64,000 nucleotides of DNA from Arcicella aquatica (GCF_034928825.1 NZ_JAYFUL010000013.1:85091-149090), one strand, 5' to 3'; counted from the first letter of the stretch, positions 9,428 to 18,609 are shown. The notes: generated from the sequence alone by a model not told the origin. Made by a program: numbers and translations.

Positions 9428-9529
9428 ATGCCTTGGGGAGTCATAGCCATACCAGCCATCATTTGCCTCACATGGGGCTTTATGCAAGGTTTAAAAACTA
9501 AAAATAGAAGAAATGTCAGAAAAAGTTGA
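9428..9529 (+). CDS. 33-residue single-pass membrane peptide (candidate small gene)
   Basis: ATG at 9428 opens a 33-codon frame. It encodes one hydrophobic helix (about 4-19, IAIPAIICLTWGF) followed by a strongly basic tail (KTKNRRNVRKS), a standard single-pass peptide with the positive end in the cytoplasm. It fills the only gap between two glycosyltransferase genes and its stop lies 17 bp inside the next gene, as expected for translational coupling. There is no homology evidence. A chance open frame is possible, but the TM-plus-basic-tail layout argues for a real small protein. Confidence 0.45.
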   Translation: MPWGVIAIPAIICLTWGFMQGLKTKNRRNVRKS

Positions 9530-10718
9530 AGCATATATCGTTATTGCACAACAAGAATGGGCATTAGACTTGGGAAGTAATGCCAGAAACTTGGCAGTGG
9601 AGTTTAGCAAGTCTAAACCTGTGTTGTATGTCAATCCAGCAATGGGCATCAAGACGCTCCTGACTCAAACAAAAACTGCCCATGAAAAACAGCGATTAAA
9701 AATTTCGCTGGGTTTTGGGGAAGATACCGTCAAAGTCGGCGAGAACTTATGGGTTCATACGCCTTCTACGATTAGCTATTCTGTCAATAAGCTGAAGAAT
9801 TTAAGCCTTTATAATTTCTTAAATGAACGCAATGGTAAAGGTTTTTTTAAGAGTTTGAACAATGCGCTTAGAAAATTGGGGTGGCATCATGACAAAGTTG
9901 TAGTACTGAATGATAGTCAAATCTTTACTGGCCTTTTTACCAAAAAATATCTCCAACCATTATTGAGTTTTTACTACATCAGAGATAATTTGGTTGAACA
10001 TCCCTACTTTAAATATCATGGTACTAGGCTTGAACCTGAAACTGTCGCATTAGCAGATGCTGTTTTTGCCAATTCAGCATACTTAGCTGACTATGCACGA
10101 AAGCATAATCCCCTTAGTTTAGATATTGGTCAAGGATGTGAAACAGATATTTACCAAGCAGACTTTACTTATACCGAGCCTACTGATTTGGCTAGTATTC
10201 CTCATCCTAGAATTGGCTATGTGGGTTTTCTGACAGGCGAAAGATTAGACATTAAATTGCTTGAAAACATAGCAGATGCAAACCCTACTTGGCAAATAGT
10301 GCTAATCGGCCCAGAAGAAATCATGTTTCAACAAAGCCGCTTACACAAAATCAAGAATGTACATTTCTTAGGTTCAAAAGATTCAAGCCAGTTGCCATCC
10401 TATATGCAGTACTTGGATGTATGCATGAACCCTCAATTGGTAAATGCTTTGACAATAGGAAATTACCCAAGGAAGATAGATGAATACTTGGCCATGGGAA
10501 AACCAACCGTAGCAACAGAAACACCAGCGATGAAAATGTTTTTACCACATGTAGAGCTGGCTCTGGGAACAGAAGGGTATAATAAAGCCATCAGTAAGGC
10601 TTTATTACCACAAAGCGAAGAAGCAAGAAAAGCCGCTATTGTCTGTGCAAAAAGCCATACTTGGGAAGCTTGTGTAGCACAGATTTATTCAGTACAAGAA
10701 CAATTGCTGAAAAGCTAG
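9513..10718 (+). CDS. Glycosyltransferase, GT-B fold (family 1/4-like)
   Basis: 401 residues without a signal or clear TM. The C-terminal half has GYVGFLTGERLD (about 235), a strand IVLIGPEE (about 266) and PRKIDEYLAMGKPTVATETPA (about 320-340), the E-x7-E-like donor-binding region of GT-B enzymes. It resembles the TuaH/teichuronic-acid type of glycosyltransferase. It should add a sugar to a lipid-linked intermediate in the cytoplasm. It overlaps the small membrane ORF by 17 bp and is separated from the flippase gene by 83 bp. Confidence 0.75.
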   Translation: MSEKVEAYIVIAQQEWALDLGSNARNLAVEFSKSKPVLYVNPAMGIKTLLTQTKTAHEKQRLKISLGFGEDTVKVGENLWVHTPSTISYSVNKLKNLSLYNFLNERNGKGFFKSLNNALRKLGWHHDKVVVLNDSQIFTGLFTKKYLQPLLSFYYIRDNLVEHPYFKYHGTRLEPETVALADAVFANSAYLADYARKHNPLSLDIGQGCETDIYQADFTYTEPTDLASIPHPRIGYVGFLTGERLDIKLLENIADANPTWQIVLIGPEEIMFQQSRLHKIKNVHFLGSKDSSQLPSYMQYLDVCMNPQLVNALTIGNYPRKIDEYLAMGKPTVATETPAMKMFLPHVELALGTEGYNKAISKALLPQSEEARKAAIVCAKSHTWEACVAQIYSVQEQLLKS

Positions 10719-10801
10719 CTTAAACGAAATCAACAGATATATTCCTGTTTTTATTCAAAAACAAACACGGAATTCTCAGCAAAACATATTTACTACCACA
10801 T

Positions 10802-12157
10802 ATGGACATTCAGAATATCATCTTAAAACTAAAAAACAAACATTTCTTGTCTCTTCTGGGTAATGGTTCAATGTCTGTTTTGGCAATGTTAACTGTGAGT
10901 ATATTACTCCGTAATATGGAGCCTGGGGAAATTGGCTATTGGTTTTTCTTTCAGTCAGTCTTTGTTTTATTGGATACTTTTAGGGTTGGCTTCTTACAGA
11001 TTGCCATGATAAAGTTTTATACTGGTGCTGAAAAAAGCAGAGCTGATACTGTATTAGGGTCTGTTTGGTTTTTGAGTTTATTGATTACAGGAACGCTCGT
11101 TGGTGTAAATATTATCGCAGCATTCTTTTTGCCTTATATTGATAGTATCGGTATTATTAGCATTATCAAATGGTTTGGTATTACGTTCTTATTTACTTTG
11201 CCTTCTGCGATTGCCTCTTGGATTTCACAGTCGGATGAACGCTTTGATAGGCTTTTATTATTGCGTTTTATTACCCAAGGAGCATTTATTATCATGGTTT
11301 TGCTTGTTATCTTTTTTATGAAACTAAGCCTTGATTTGTTATTAGTTATCAATGCATTGAGCTCTGGTATCGTAAGTTTATATTGTATTTTTAAAGGTTG
11401 GACACGCATCAGTACATTGAGCAAGAGGACAAGAGAAAGCATCATGGAGCTATTCCATTTTGGGAAATACAGTGTAGGAACTACTATTAGCACAAACTTA
11501 CTTAGAAGCTCGGATACTTTTATTATTATGTCGGTTTTAGGGGCAGCAGGGCCAGCCGCTGTAACGATGTACACTGTTCCGATGCGTTTGATGGAAATCA
11601 TAGAAATACCTTTAAGAAGCTTTTTGTCAACAGCCATGCCTTCTATGTCAGGGGCATTCAATAGAGGGAATAAAATAGAAGTCGTAGAAATCATGCAAAA
11701 GTATGCTGGAACGCTTACGCTAGCGTTATTTCCAGTATCTGTCGTGGCAATTATATTCGCCGATTTTGCTATTACGCTATTAGGAGGAAAACAATATTCT
11801 GGTACAAATGCTGTAGTTGTCTATCGTATTTTAATGTCATTTGCACTATTTTTTCCTATAGATAGGTTTCTGGGCATTACCTTGGATATTATCCATCAAC
11901 CCAAGATTAACTTTTATAAAGTATTAGTAATGCTTGCGATAAATGTTACTTTTGACTTCATTGGTATTTATGTTTTCGGAAATATCGTCGGTGTAGGTTT
12001 AGCCACTTTATTTACATTTTTATCAGGTGTGGCGTTTGGATATTATTGGTTAAGAAAATACCTTGATTTTACGCTATTCGGATTTTTTAAAACTGGATTT
12101 ATCGAAATTAGAATGATATTGCAGGAGTACGTATTCAAAAACAAAACAGTTGGATAA
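10802..12157 (+). CDS. Wzx-like polysaccharide flippase (MOP superfamily)
   Basis: 451 residues with about 12 hydrophobic segments over nearly the whole length. The N-terminus (SLLGNGSMSVLAMLTVSILLRNM) and the central SDTFIIMSVLGAAGPAAVTMYTVPMR stretches (given here in parts) are typical of polysaccharide biosynthesis membrane proteins. It would flip undecaprenyl-linked repeat units to the periplasm for the Wzy-like polymerase encoded upstream. The stop TAA shares one base with the ATG of the next gene (TAATG), a sign of coupled translation. Confidence 0.8.
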   Translation: MDIQNIILKLKNKHFLSLLGNGSMSVLAMLTVSILLRNMEPGEIGYWFFFQSVFVLLDTFRVGFLQIAMIKFYTGAEKSRADTVLGSVWFLSLLITGTLVGVNIIAAFFLPYIDSIGIISIIKWFGITFLFTLPSAIASWISQSDERFDRLLLLRFITQGAFIIMVLLVIFFMKLSLDLLLVINALSSGIVSLYCIFKGWTRISTLSKRTRESIMELFHFGKYSVGTTISTNLLRSSDTFIIMSVLGAAGPAAVTMYTVPMRLMEIIEIPLRSFLSTAMPSMSGAFNRGNKIEVVEIMQKYAGTLTLALFPVSVVAIIFADFAITLLGGKQYSGTNAVVVYRILMSFALFFPIDRFLGITLDIIHQPKINFYKVLVMLAINVTFDFIGIYVFGNIVGVGLATLFTFLSGVAFGYYWLRKYLDFTLFGFFKTGFIEIRMILQEYVFKNKTVG

Positions 12158-12990
12158 TGAAGATTGCCCATTTGATTTTAGCTCATGCAAATCCTTTGCA
12201 ATTACAAAGATTAGTAAATCGTCTGGCTCATCCAGATGCAGATTTTTATATCCATATAGATTTCAAAACAGATATTACTCCGTTTCTTGCTTTGGCTAAT
12301 GACCATGTAACCCTTGTCAAAAAGCGTGAAAGTGTGTATTGGGGTGCGTACAGTATTGTACAAGCAACAGTAAATAGCATGGAAGAGATATTACTATCTG
12401 GAAAACAATACGATTATATTAATTTGCTAAGTGGACAAGACTATCCATTAAAAAGCACAGCTGAGATACACCAATACTTTGAGGAAAATCCGGGAAAGGC
12501 TTTTATGGAGACTTTAATTATTGAGCAAGAATGGCACGAGGCAATTCAAAGGGTAACAAAATATCATTTAACTAATTATAATTTTTGGAGAAAACATACT
12601 GTAGAAAAATATCTTAATATGCTTTTGCCTAAAAGAAAAATGCCCAACAATCTGATTCCTGTTGGGCGTTCTCAATGGTTTGCTATTACTCAAACGCATG
12701 CTAAGTATATCGTAGATTATTTAGCACAACACAAACATGTAAGACGTTTCTTTGAACTTACATGGGGAAGTGACGAATTCGTATTTCAGACACTCCTTTA
12801 TAATTCTATTTACCAAAAAGATATGGTAAATGATAACCTTCGCTATATAGACTGGTCGGAAGGGCAATCTAGTCCTAAAATATTTACTATCAATGACTTA
12901 CCAACCCTTCTTAACTCAGGAAAACTCTTTGCGCGTAAATTCAATGAAGCAGTAGATGCTACCATTTTAGATAAACTAGATTCACTATAA
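12157..12990 (+). CDS. GT14-like glycosyltransferase (core-2/I-branching type)
   Basis: 277 residues. MKIAHLILAHANP at the start, YIHIDFKTD near 31, YINLLSGQDYPLK near 87 and TWGSDEFVFQT near 205 match bacterial core-2/I-branching enzymes. Known members transfer N-acetylglucosamine or xylose as a branch. It is the last gene of the first polysaccharide operon and shares one base with the flippase gene. Its stop codon overlaps the stop of the convergent oxidoreductase gene by 6 bp, so no separate terminator fits between them. Confidence 0.8.
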   Translation: MKIAHLILAHANPLQLQRLVNRLAHPDADFYIHIDFKTDITPFLALANDHVTLVKKRESVYWGAYSIVQATVNSMEEILLSGKQYDYINLLSGQDYPLKSTAEIHQYFEENPGKAFMETLIIEQEWHEAIQRVTKYHLTNYNFWRKHTVEKYLNMLLPKRKMPNNLIPVGRSQWFAITQTHAKYIVDYLAQHKHVRRFFELTWGSDEFVFQTLLYNSIYQKDMVNDNLRYIDWSEGQSSPKIFTINDLPTLLNSGKLFARKFNEAVDATILDKLDSL

Positions 12991-14067
12991 CATCACAGGT
13001 AAGCCCGTTCTTACAGATTCGTCACAAGCAAAAGCAATGCGAAGGCTATTTACAGCGTCTTCCAGATGGTCTGTCAAGTCCATGTCTTCTTGAATTGCTT
13101 TTAAGAAAAAACGTTGTTCACGATTACACAATTCCTGATGGTCTGGCTCATCAGTAAGGTTAATCCACTCATCAGCTTTTACAAAAGCATTTTCGGAATT
13201 AATATCTGAATAATGGACTCTTAAAGATTCCGTTTTGGTATGAGAATCTACATTATCAGACTTTCCAGCCCCGCCAGCTTCTTTGGCTACAATAGACACA
13301 CAACCTTTTGGACCGATAACGTCTTTGATAAAAAATGCGGTTTCGCTCATCATAGGACCCCAACCAGCCTCGTACCAACCTACAGAACCATCTTCAAAAC
13401 GAATCTGTAATTGTCCATAATTATAATTTCCTTCGGGAATATCCTCTGTCAATCTCGCTCCAATCGCATTTACTTGTATTGGTTTCGAGCGTGTCATTTG
13501 GCACATTACATCAATATAATGCACACCACAGTCCACAATCGGACTTAAACTTTTCATCAGGTTACGGTGTACATTCCACATCACCCCATGACTTTGCTGA
13601 TTCAAGTTCATCCGCATAACCAAAGGCTTACCCATTTCTTGAGCAATTTCTACAAACTTTTCCCAAGAAGGATGGTGTCTTAGGATGTACCCGACTGCTA
13701 CTTTCTTTCCTTTTTCGGCTGCAAAATCAGCTACTCTTTTTGCTCCTTCTACGGTATCTGCCAAAGGCTTTTCGATAAATACATGACAATCAGCTTCTAA
13801 AGCCATCATTGCAAATGCTTCGTGTGTATCCGGATAAGTAGAAATACAAACGGCATCAGGTTGTGTAGCGGCTAGTGCTTCAGCATAATCACTAAAAAGT
13901 GGATAGCCCCCACCCAAACGTTCGTTGAGTACCTCTTTACTTTTTCCAGTAGAAACGATTCCGCAAATTTCAAAGCCTTCGGTTTGCTGATATGCAATAG
14001 CATGAGAAGCTCCCATATTACCGCAACCCACTACGAGGACTTTGATAGATTGTTTTTGAAGTGTCAT
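12985..14067 (-). CDS. Gfo/Idh/MocA-family NAD(P)-dependent oxidoreductase
   Basis: 360 residues. The N-terminal Rossmann domain has VLVVGCGNMGASHA (about 10-23), and VFIEKPLADT (about 95-104) carries the family's EKP motif with its catalytic Lys. The C-terminal half is the Gfo/Idh/MocA alpha/beta domain, including CGVHYIDVMCQM (about 178-189). Family members oxidise or reduce sugars, inositols or 3-keto-sugars; ThuB of the 3-keto-trehalose pathway belongs here. It is divergent from the GMC dehydrogenase genes and shares their control region, which points to 3-keto-sugar metabolism. No signal peptide, so cytoplasmic. Confidence 0.85.
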   Translation of the reverse strand: MTLQKQSIKVLVVGCGNMGASHAIAYQQTEGFEICGIVSTGKSKEVLNERLGGGYPLFSDYAEALAATQPDAVCISTYPDTHEAFAMMALEADCHVFIEKPLADTVEGAKRVADFAAEKGKKVAVGYILRHHPSWEKFVEIAQEMGKPLVMRMNLNQQSHGVMWNVHRNLMKSLSPIVDCGVHYIDVMCQMTRSKPIQVNAIGARLTEDIPEGNYNYGQLQIRFEDGSVGWYEAGWGPMMSETAFFIKDVIGPKGCVSIVAKEAGGAGKSDNVDSHTKTESLRVHYSDINSENAFVKADEWINLTDEPDHQELCNREQRFFLKAIQEDMDLTDHLEDAVNSLRIAFACDESVRTGLPVML

Positions 14068-14116
14068 GAAATTTGAATATTAAAATTGAGATTACGATTA
14101 TCAAAACTAATTACAT

Positions 14117-14149
14117 CAAAGATAACAATTATCCTGTTTTAGTCACAAA
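14117..14149 (-). promoter_or_regulatory. Promoter of the Gfo/Idh/MocA gene
   Basis: On the minus strand TATCTTTG (14124-14117) fits the TAnnTTTG consensus, and TTTG (14149-14146) lies 21 bp upstream, the normal -33/-7 spacing. It is about 50 bp before the start codon. Confidence 0.6.
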
Positions 14150-14268
14150 TATGTTATTTGTATCCATTTTTCTATTTAAAATTAATAAAATGATTAATTT
14201 TAAATAAACAATCAGCAATATATTGCATTGCAGGTCAAAACACTGTAAGGTATACAGATTAAAAAATA

Positions 14269-14276
14269 TAGATTTG
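14269..14276 (+). promoter_or_regulatory. Candidate -7 element for the dehydrogenase operon
   Basis: TAGATTTG fits TAnnTTTG and lies 33 bp before the small-subunit start. No TTG at proper spacing was found, so the call rests on the -7 part and position. Confidence 0.4.
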
Positions 14277-14309
14277 TATAGATTTAATATTAACAAACCT
14301 TTAAATGTA

Positions 14310-14828
14310 ATGAAAAGACGCTCTGCAATTAAGAACTTATCGATGGCTATAGGTGGCTTGGTAAGTTTACCTACTTGGGCTTCGGGTTGGACGAGCCAAA
14401 GTATCGGACAATTTTCTACTTTAGCCATCAATGATGAAGCTCTTCTAGCTGAGATTGTAGAGACCATCATTCCAGAAACGAATACCCCCGGTGCCAAATC
14501 ATTAAAAGTACATCAATTCGCCATGCGCATGATTAATGATTGTTATGGCGAAGGCGCGCAGAATACGCTCAAACAAGGTCTTGTGTTAGTCAATGAACTT
14601 TCTCAACAAATAAATAATAAGACTTTTCTGGAAAGTAATGTCAATCAACGTACCAATGTATTACTTAAAATGAATACTGAGGCTAATCCTGTAGCAAAGC
14701 AATTTGCAGACATGATTAAACGATTGACAATTCAGGGCTACACCAATTCAGAATATTATATGGTGAATCAATTGAAATTCAATATGGCTCCTGGTTATTA
14801 TCATGGCTGTGTACCGATTCCTAGATAG
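14310..14828 (+). CDS. Gluconate 2-dehydrogenase subunit 3-type (Tat hitch-hiker) subunit
   Basis: 172 residues from the ATG at 14310, chosen because MKRRSAIKNLSMAIGGL is a Tat-type twin-arginine signal; the upstream in-frame ATG would add 29 unlikely residues. EIVETIIPETNTPGA (about 47-61) is the hallmark of the gluconate 2-dehydrogenase subunit 3 family. Known members are the small subunit of FAD-dependent sugar dehydrogenases and carry the cofactor-loaded GMC subunit out through Tat. The GMC subunit follows 90 bp downstream. Confidence 0.85.
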   Translation: MKRRSAIKNLSMAIGGLVSLPTWASGWTSQSIGQFSTLAINDEALLAEIVETIIPETNTPGAKSLKVHQFAMRMINDCYGEGAQNTLKQGLVLVNELSQQINNKTFLESNVNQRTNVLLKMNTEANPVAKQFADMIKRLTIQGYTNSEYYMVNQLKFNMAPGYYHGCVPIPR

Positions 14829-14918
14829 CCTTCAGTCGTCGGTCATCAGCTTCGGCCTAAAATTTTAAGGTGATGTTAATTCACAACTCATTCACTCAAT
14901 TATTAAATGAATCATAAG

Positions 14919-16637
14919 ATGTCATATTTAAATATCAACGCTATAAAAGACCGTACATTTGATGCCATCGTGATTGGCTCTGGGATTAGCGGTGGTTGGG
15001 CTGCAAAAGAACTAACAGGAAAAGGACTAAGAACCTTAGTATTGGAACGTGGCCGTGATGTAAAGCACGTTACCGACTACCCTACCACGATGATGAATCC
15101 TTGGGAGTTTGAACACCTTGGTCAATTGCCAAAAGCGATTAAAGATGCCAATCCTATTGTCAGTAGATGTTATGCTTTCAACGAAGACGCAGCCCATTTT
15201 TTCGTAAAAGATGCTGAACATCCTTATGTACAAGAAAAACCCTTTGATTGGATTAGAGGCTATCAGGTAGGTGGGAAATCGTTGATGTGGGCAAGAGGTA
15301 CACAACGCTGGTCAGAACATGATTTTGATGGCCCTGCTCGTGATGGCTTTGCGGTAGATTGGCCCATTCGTTATGCAGATATTGCTCCTTGGTATAGTTA
15401 CGTTGAAAAATTTGCAGGGATTTCAGGGAATAAAGATGGGCTTGCAAGTTTACCAGATGGCGAATTTTTACCACCCCACGAGATGTCTTGTGTAGAAAAG
15501 CACTTTAGTGAACAAACAGCCAAGCATTATAATAATACTCGTCCTGTAATTATCGGACGATGTGCGCACCTTACCAAACCTCAACCAATTCATTTACAAC
15601 AAGGTAGAGGGCAGTGTCAAAACCGTTCCTTGTGCCAACGTGGCTGTCCTTATGGTGGATATTTCAGTAGTAACTCTTCTACCCTACCTTGGGCGGCTCG
15701 TACTGGCAAAATGACATTGAAGCCTGATTCAGTAGTACATTCTATCATTTTTGATGAAAAGAAAAACAAAGCAACAGGCGTTAGGGTGATTGATGCGCAT
15801 ACGAAGGAAATGACGGAGTATTATGCTAAAATCATTTTTGTGAATGCGGCTACGTTGAATTCTAACTTGATTTTGCTGAATTCTAAATCAAATCGTTTCC
15901 AGAACGGCTTAGGAAATGATAATGGTTTGTTGGGTAAATATATGGCTTTCCATAATTTCAGAACTACTATTACGGCTGAGTACGAAGGGTTTTTAAATAC
16001 TACTACAGAAGGTATTCGTCCAAACAGTAGTTACATTCCTCGTTTTAGAAATATTTTCAAGCAAGAAACGGATTTCTTAAGGGGCTACGCCGCAGGATTT
16101 GGCTCAAGCAGAATTACTTCAAATGATACTTCGGGCATAGGCGAATCGTTAAAAGCAAGCTTAAACGAGCAACAATATGGAAATTGGCGAGTGGGCTCAC
16201 ACATGATGGGCGAAACCATTCCTAAAGAAAGTAATTTTGTAGCTTTAGATAGCAATCTAGTTGATCCTTGGGGAATTCCACAATTGAAAATTTCAGTGGC
16301 TTATGATGATAATGATGAAAAAATGATTGTAGATTTTCATAATGAGATGTCTGAAATGTTAACCAAAGCTGGCTTTATCAATATCCAAACTCATGATAAG
16401 CCTAATAAAGCACCTGGACTAGATATTCATGAAATGGGCGGTGTTCGTATGGGAAAAGACCCAAAAACATCTCTGTTGAATAAATGGAATCAGTTGCATA
16501 CTTGTAAAAATGTATTCGTGACAGATGGTGCTTGTATGACCTCAACGTCAACCCAAAATCCATCATTAACTTTTATGGCCATTACTGCCCGTGCTGCAGA
16601 TTATGCCGTAAAAGAATTGAGAAAAGGAAACTTGTAA
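14919..16637 (+). CDS. GMC-family FAD sugar dehydrogenase, catalytic subunit
   Basis: 572 residues from Met at 14919 (MSYLNINAIKDR); an ATG four codons upstream is also possible. FAD-binding VIGSGISGG with LVLERG lies at the N-terminus. HEMGGVRMG and TSTQNPSLT near the C-terminus fit the GMC active-site His and Asn regions. A cysteine group C233-x5-C239-x3-C243 (GQCQNRSLCQRGC) resembles the 3Fe-4S ligand region of bacterial FAD glucose dehydrogenases. There is no signal peptide of its own, consistent with Tat hitch-hiking on the preceding subunit. Probable reaction: oxidation of a sugar or glycoside, perhaps at C3. The cytochrome c subunit of three-subunit homologues is not encoded nearby. 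Confidence 0.85.
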   Translation: MSYLNINAIKDRTFDAIVIGSGISGGWAAKELTGKGLRTLVLERGRDVKHVTDYPTTMMNPWEFEHLGQLPKAIKDANPIVSRCYAFNEDAAHFFVKDAEHPYVQEKPFDWIRGYQVGGKSLMWARGTQRWSEHDFDGPARDGFAVDWPIRYADIAPWYSYVEKFAGISGNKDGLASLPDGEFLPPHEMSCVEKHFSEQTAKHYNNTRPVIIGRCAHLTKPQPIHLQQGRGQCQNRSLCQRGCPYGGYFSSNSSTLPWAARTGKMTLKPDSVVHSIIFDEKKNKATGVRVIDAHTKEMTEYYAKIIFVNAATLNSNLILLNSKSNRFQNGLGNDNGLLGKYMAFHNFRTTITAEYEGFLNTTTEGIRPNSSYIPRFRNIFKQETDFLRGYAAGFGSSRITSNDTSGIGESLKASLNEQQYGNWRVGSHMMGETIPKESNFVALDSNLVDPWGIPQLKISVAYDDNDEKMIVDFHNEMSEMLTKAGFINIQTHDKPNKAPGLDIHEMGGVRMGKDPKTSLLNKWNQLHTCKNVFVTDGACMTSTSTQNPSLTFMAITARAADYAVKELRKGNL

Positions 16638-16718
16638 AGTGAGGAATTTTGAGTTTAGAATGCGGAGTGATAAATAAATCAATAAACGATGACTTTAAGT
16701 CATTTTAACATAATAAAC

Positions 16719-17336
16719 ATGAAAAAAATCAATGCGTATTTACTAATCCTAAGCTTGTTAGTAAGCTTTATTACACAGGCTCAAACCCCTAAAAAAGGTA
16801 AGTGGATTAATCTTTTTAATCAAAAAGATTTAAGTGGTTGGAAGATTTATGGTACCGAAAAATGGTATGTTGAGAATGGTGAATTGATTTGTGAAAGTGG
16901 ACCAGACAAAGAATATGGCTATCTAGGTACAGAGCAAAGCTTTCAGGATTTTGAATTGAGTCTTCAGTTTAAACAAGAAGCTGACGGTAACAGTGGGGTG
17001 TTTTTTCACTCAAGCATAGAAGGTACAAAAATTACAGGCTGGCAAGCAGAAGTAGCTCCTCCAGGGCGTTGGACTGGTGGGATTTATGAGTCTTATGGTA
17101 GAGGATGGCTGATTAAACCAACAGATGATAAAGACAAAGCCTTGAAAATGGGCGAATGGAATACCATGAAAATAAAAGTGGTGGGCAATCAAGTAACAAC
17201 TTGGGTGAATGGACAAGAAATGATCACCCTGAATGATGATAAAATTGGAGGACGTGCAGGTATTATTGCCCTTCAGATTCATAGTGGTGGTGGCATAAAG
17301 GTAAAATGGCGTAATATAAAAGTGAAAAATTTATAA
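16719..17336 (+). CDS. DUF1080 (3-keto-disaccharide hydrolase) protein
   Basis: 205 residues from Met at 16719, which begins a clean signal peptide (about 1-21, ending TQAQ). WINLFNQKDLSGWKIYG at the mature N-terminus and the later SGVFFHSS and GWQAEVAPP segments are the jelly-roll DUF1080 fold (PF06439). Characterised members hydrolyse 3-keto-glycosides. Position next to a GMC/subunit-3 dehydrogenase and a Gfo/Idh/MocA gene supports a pathway: oxidise at C3, then cleave the 3-keto product. Acts in the periplasm. Confidence 0.85.
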   Translation: MKKINAYLLILSLLVSFITQAQTPKKGKWINLFNQKDLSGWKIYGTEKWYVENGELICESGPDKEYGYLGTEQSFQDFELSLQFKQEADGNSGVFFHSSIEGTKITGWQAEVAPPGRWTGGIYESYGRGWLIKPTDDKDKALKMGEWNTMKIKVVGNQVTTWVNGQEMITLNDDKIGGRAGIIALQIHSGGGIKVKWRNIKVKNL

Positions 17337-17344
17337 TAACTCAT

Positions 17345-17383
17345 GTTCATTATCAGGCAATGATTAGTTGCCTGATAATGAAC
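17345..17383 (+). terminator. Hairpin after the dehydrogenase operon
   Basis: A perfect 16-bp stem (17345-17360 with 17368-17383) and 7-nt loop lies 9 bp after the DUF1080 stop codon. No T-run follows, so it may be a terminator or an mRNA 3'-end stabiliser. Confidence 0.55.
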
Positions 17384-17520
17384 GTATCTTACCAATGAGT
17401 ACACGAATATTAACATCATTTTGAATAATTTACGCTTGTACTTGTTAAAATAAAGCTAATGTTTTATTTTTATGTAATTAGAATATGATAGCTTCTAATT
17501 CATTAACAAATACAATCAAT

Positions 17521-18405
17521 ATGAAAGTCCTACCATTTACGATTCCAGTGCCTCATGATAAAACCATCATTGTTCAAAAGGACGTTCTCCCTCATTTTTA
17601 TCCCCACTTACACAGACATCAGGAAATTCAGATTATGTGGATTCAGCAAGGAGAAGGCACATTGATTGCTGATAATAATATGCACCGATTTCGTTCCAAT
17701 GAAATCTATTGGTTGGGCGCTAACCAACCTCATCTTTTTAAAAGCGAAGCCTCGTATTTTCAGCCAAAAAGCAAAAAGAAAGTAATAGCTACTGCTATTT
17801 TCTTTAACCCAAGCGGACAATTAGCTTCATTTTTCGACTTACCAGAAATTAACCTACTAAAACGTTTTCTACAACAACACTCTAATGGCTTTAAAATTCC
17901 GCAAGAAAATGTAGCGGAAGTAATTAATAAAATACTATTGATTAAAAAGAGTACTGGGGTTAGCCAAATGCTACATTTTATCGATTTGCTTAAAAGTATC
18001 GCTTTAATTCCCTCCCTTTTACCCCTTTCAATGAGTACTCAACCGCAGAACTACAGCGAAAACGAAGGCCAAAGAATCAGCAACATCTATAATTTTATCA
18101 TGCAAGAATACGAAAAGCCTATCACACTTGAGGATGCGGCGAATAAAGCCCACATGACACCCCATGCTTTTTGTAGGTATTTTAAAAAACATACTCGACA
18201 TACATTTTTGTCGTTTCTTAACGAAGTAAGAATCAATGAAGCCTGTAAAAAATTAACCAACAGCAACAACGAGACCATCGCTAATGTGGCTTATAGTTGT
18301 GGGTTCAATAGTATTACAAATTTCAATCGGGTATTTAAACGCATTACCACTCAGTCTCCAAGCGAATACATTGAACGCTATTTTAATAATAATGAGGGAA
18401 AATAA
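17521..18405 (+). CDS. AraC-family transcriptional regulator
   Basis: 294 residues from Met at 17521 (MKVLPFTIPV); an upstream ATG at 17485 in frame is less likely. The N-terminal half is a cupin-like sensing domain (HLHRHQEIQIMWIQQGEGTLI in parts), and the last 100 residues contain two helix-turn-helix units: TLEDAANKAHMTPHAFCRYFK and the conserved ANVAYSCGFNSITNFNRVFK region (cited in part). Ligands are usually sugars. It lies between the 3-keto-sugar operon and the T9SS-exported GH5 gene and could regulate either; a 44-bp palindrome sits 160 bp downstream. Confidence 0.9.
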   Translation: MKVLPFTIPVPHDKTIIVQKDVLPHFYPHLHRHQEIQIMWIQQGEGTLIADNNMHRFRSNEIYWLGANQPHLFKSEASYFQPKSKKKVIATAIFFNPSGQLASFFDLPEINLLKRFLQQHSNGFKIPQENVAEVINKILLIKKSTGVSQMLHFIDLLKSIALIPSLLPLSMSTQPQNYSENEGQRISNIYNFIMQEYEKPITLEDAANKAHMTPHAFCRYFKKHTRHTFLSFLNEVRINEACKKLTNSNNETIANVAYSCGFNSITNFNRVFKRITTQSPSEYIERYFNNNEGK

Positions 18406-18565
18406 TCTCGTCTTTGTTGTTCAAAATAACTAATTCCCTCCCTCCTATTTCCTTCTAATTAATCGTCAAACACAGCATTCGTACAGTTATCTCTATAGCA
18501 AAATCTAAAGAGATGGTCATGCATTTTCTATCAAAATATCTTATTCATAAGCTAATGTATTTTAA

Positions 18566-18609
18566 TTAATGGTAAACCCTTGATTTTAAAATCAAGGGTT
18601 TACCATTAA
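18566..18609. repeat. 44-bp perfect palindrome
   Basis: Positions 18566-18587 are the exact reverse complement of 18588-18609, with no loop; the centre is TTTTAAAA flanked by TTGA/TCAA and AAACCC/GGGTTT. It lies between the AraC gene and the GH5 gene. No T-run follows, so it is not a textbook terminator. It may be a very strong 3'-end hairpin or an operator. The rest of 18406-18750 is AT-rich with no gene seen. Confidence 0.85.

Noticed and set aside
11134..11694. 186-codon open frame on the minus strand inside the flippase gene
   Set aside because: It is the shadow of a real membrane protein gene in the other strand; composition and context support only the plus-strand frame.
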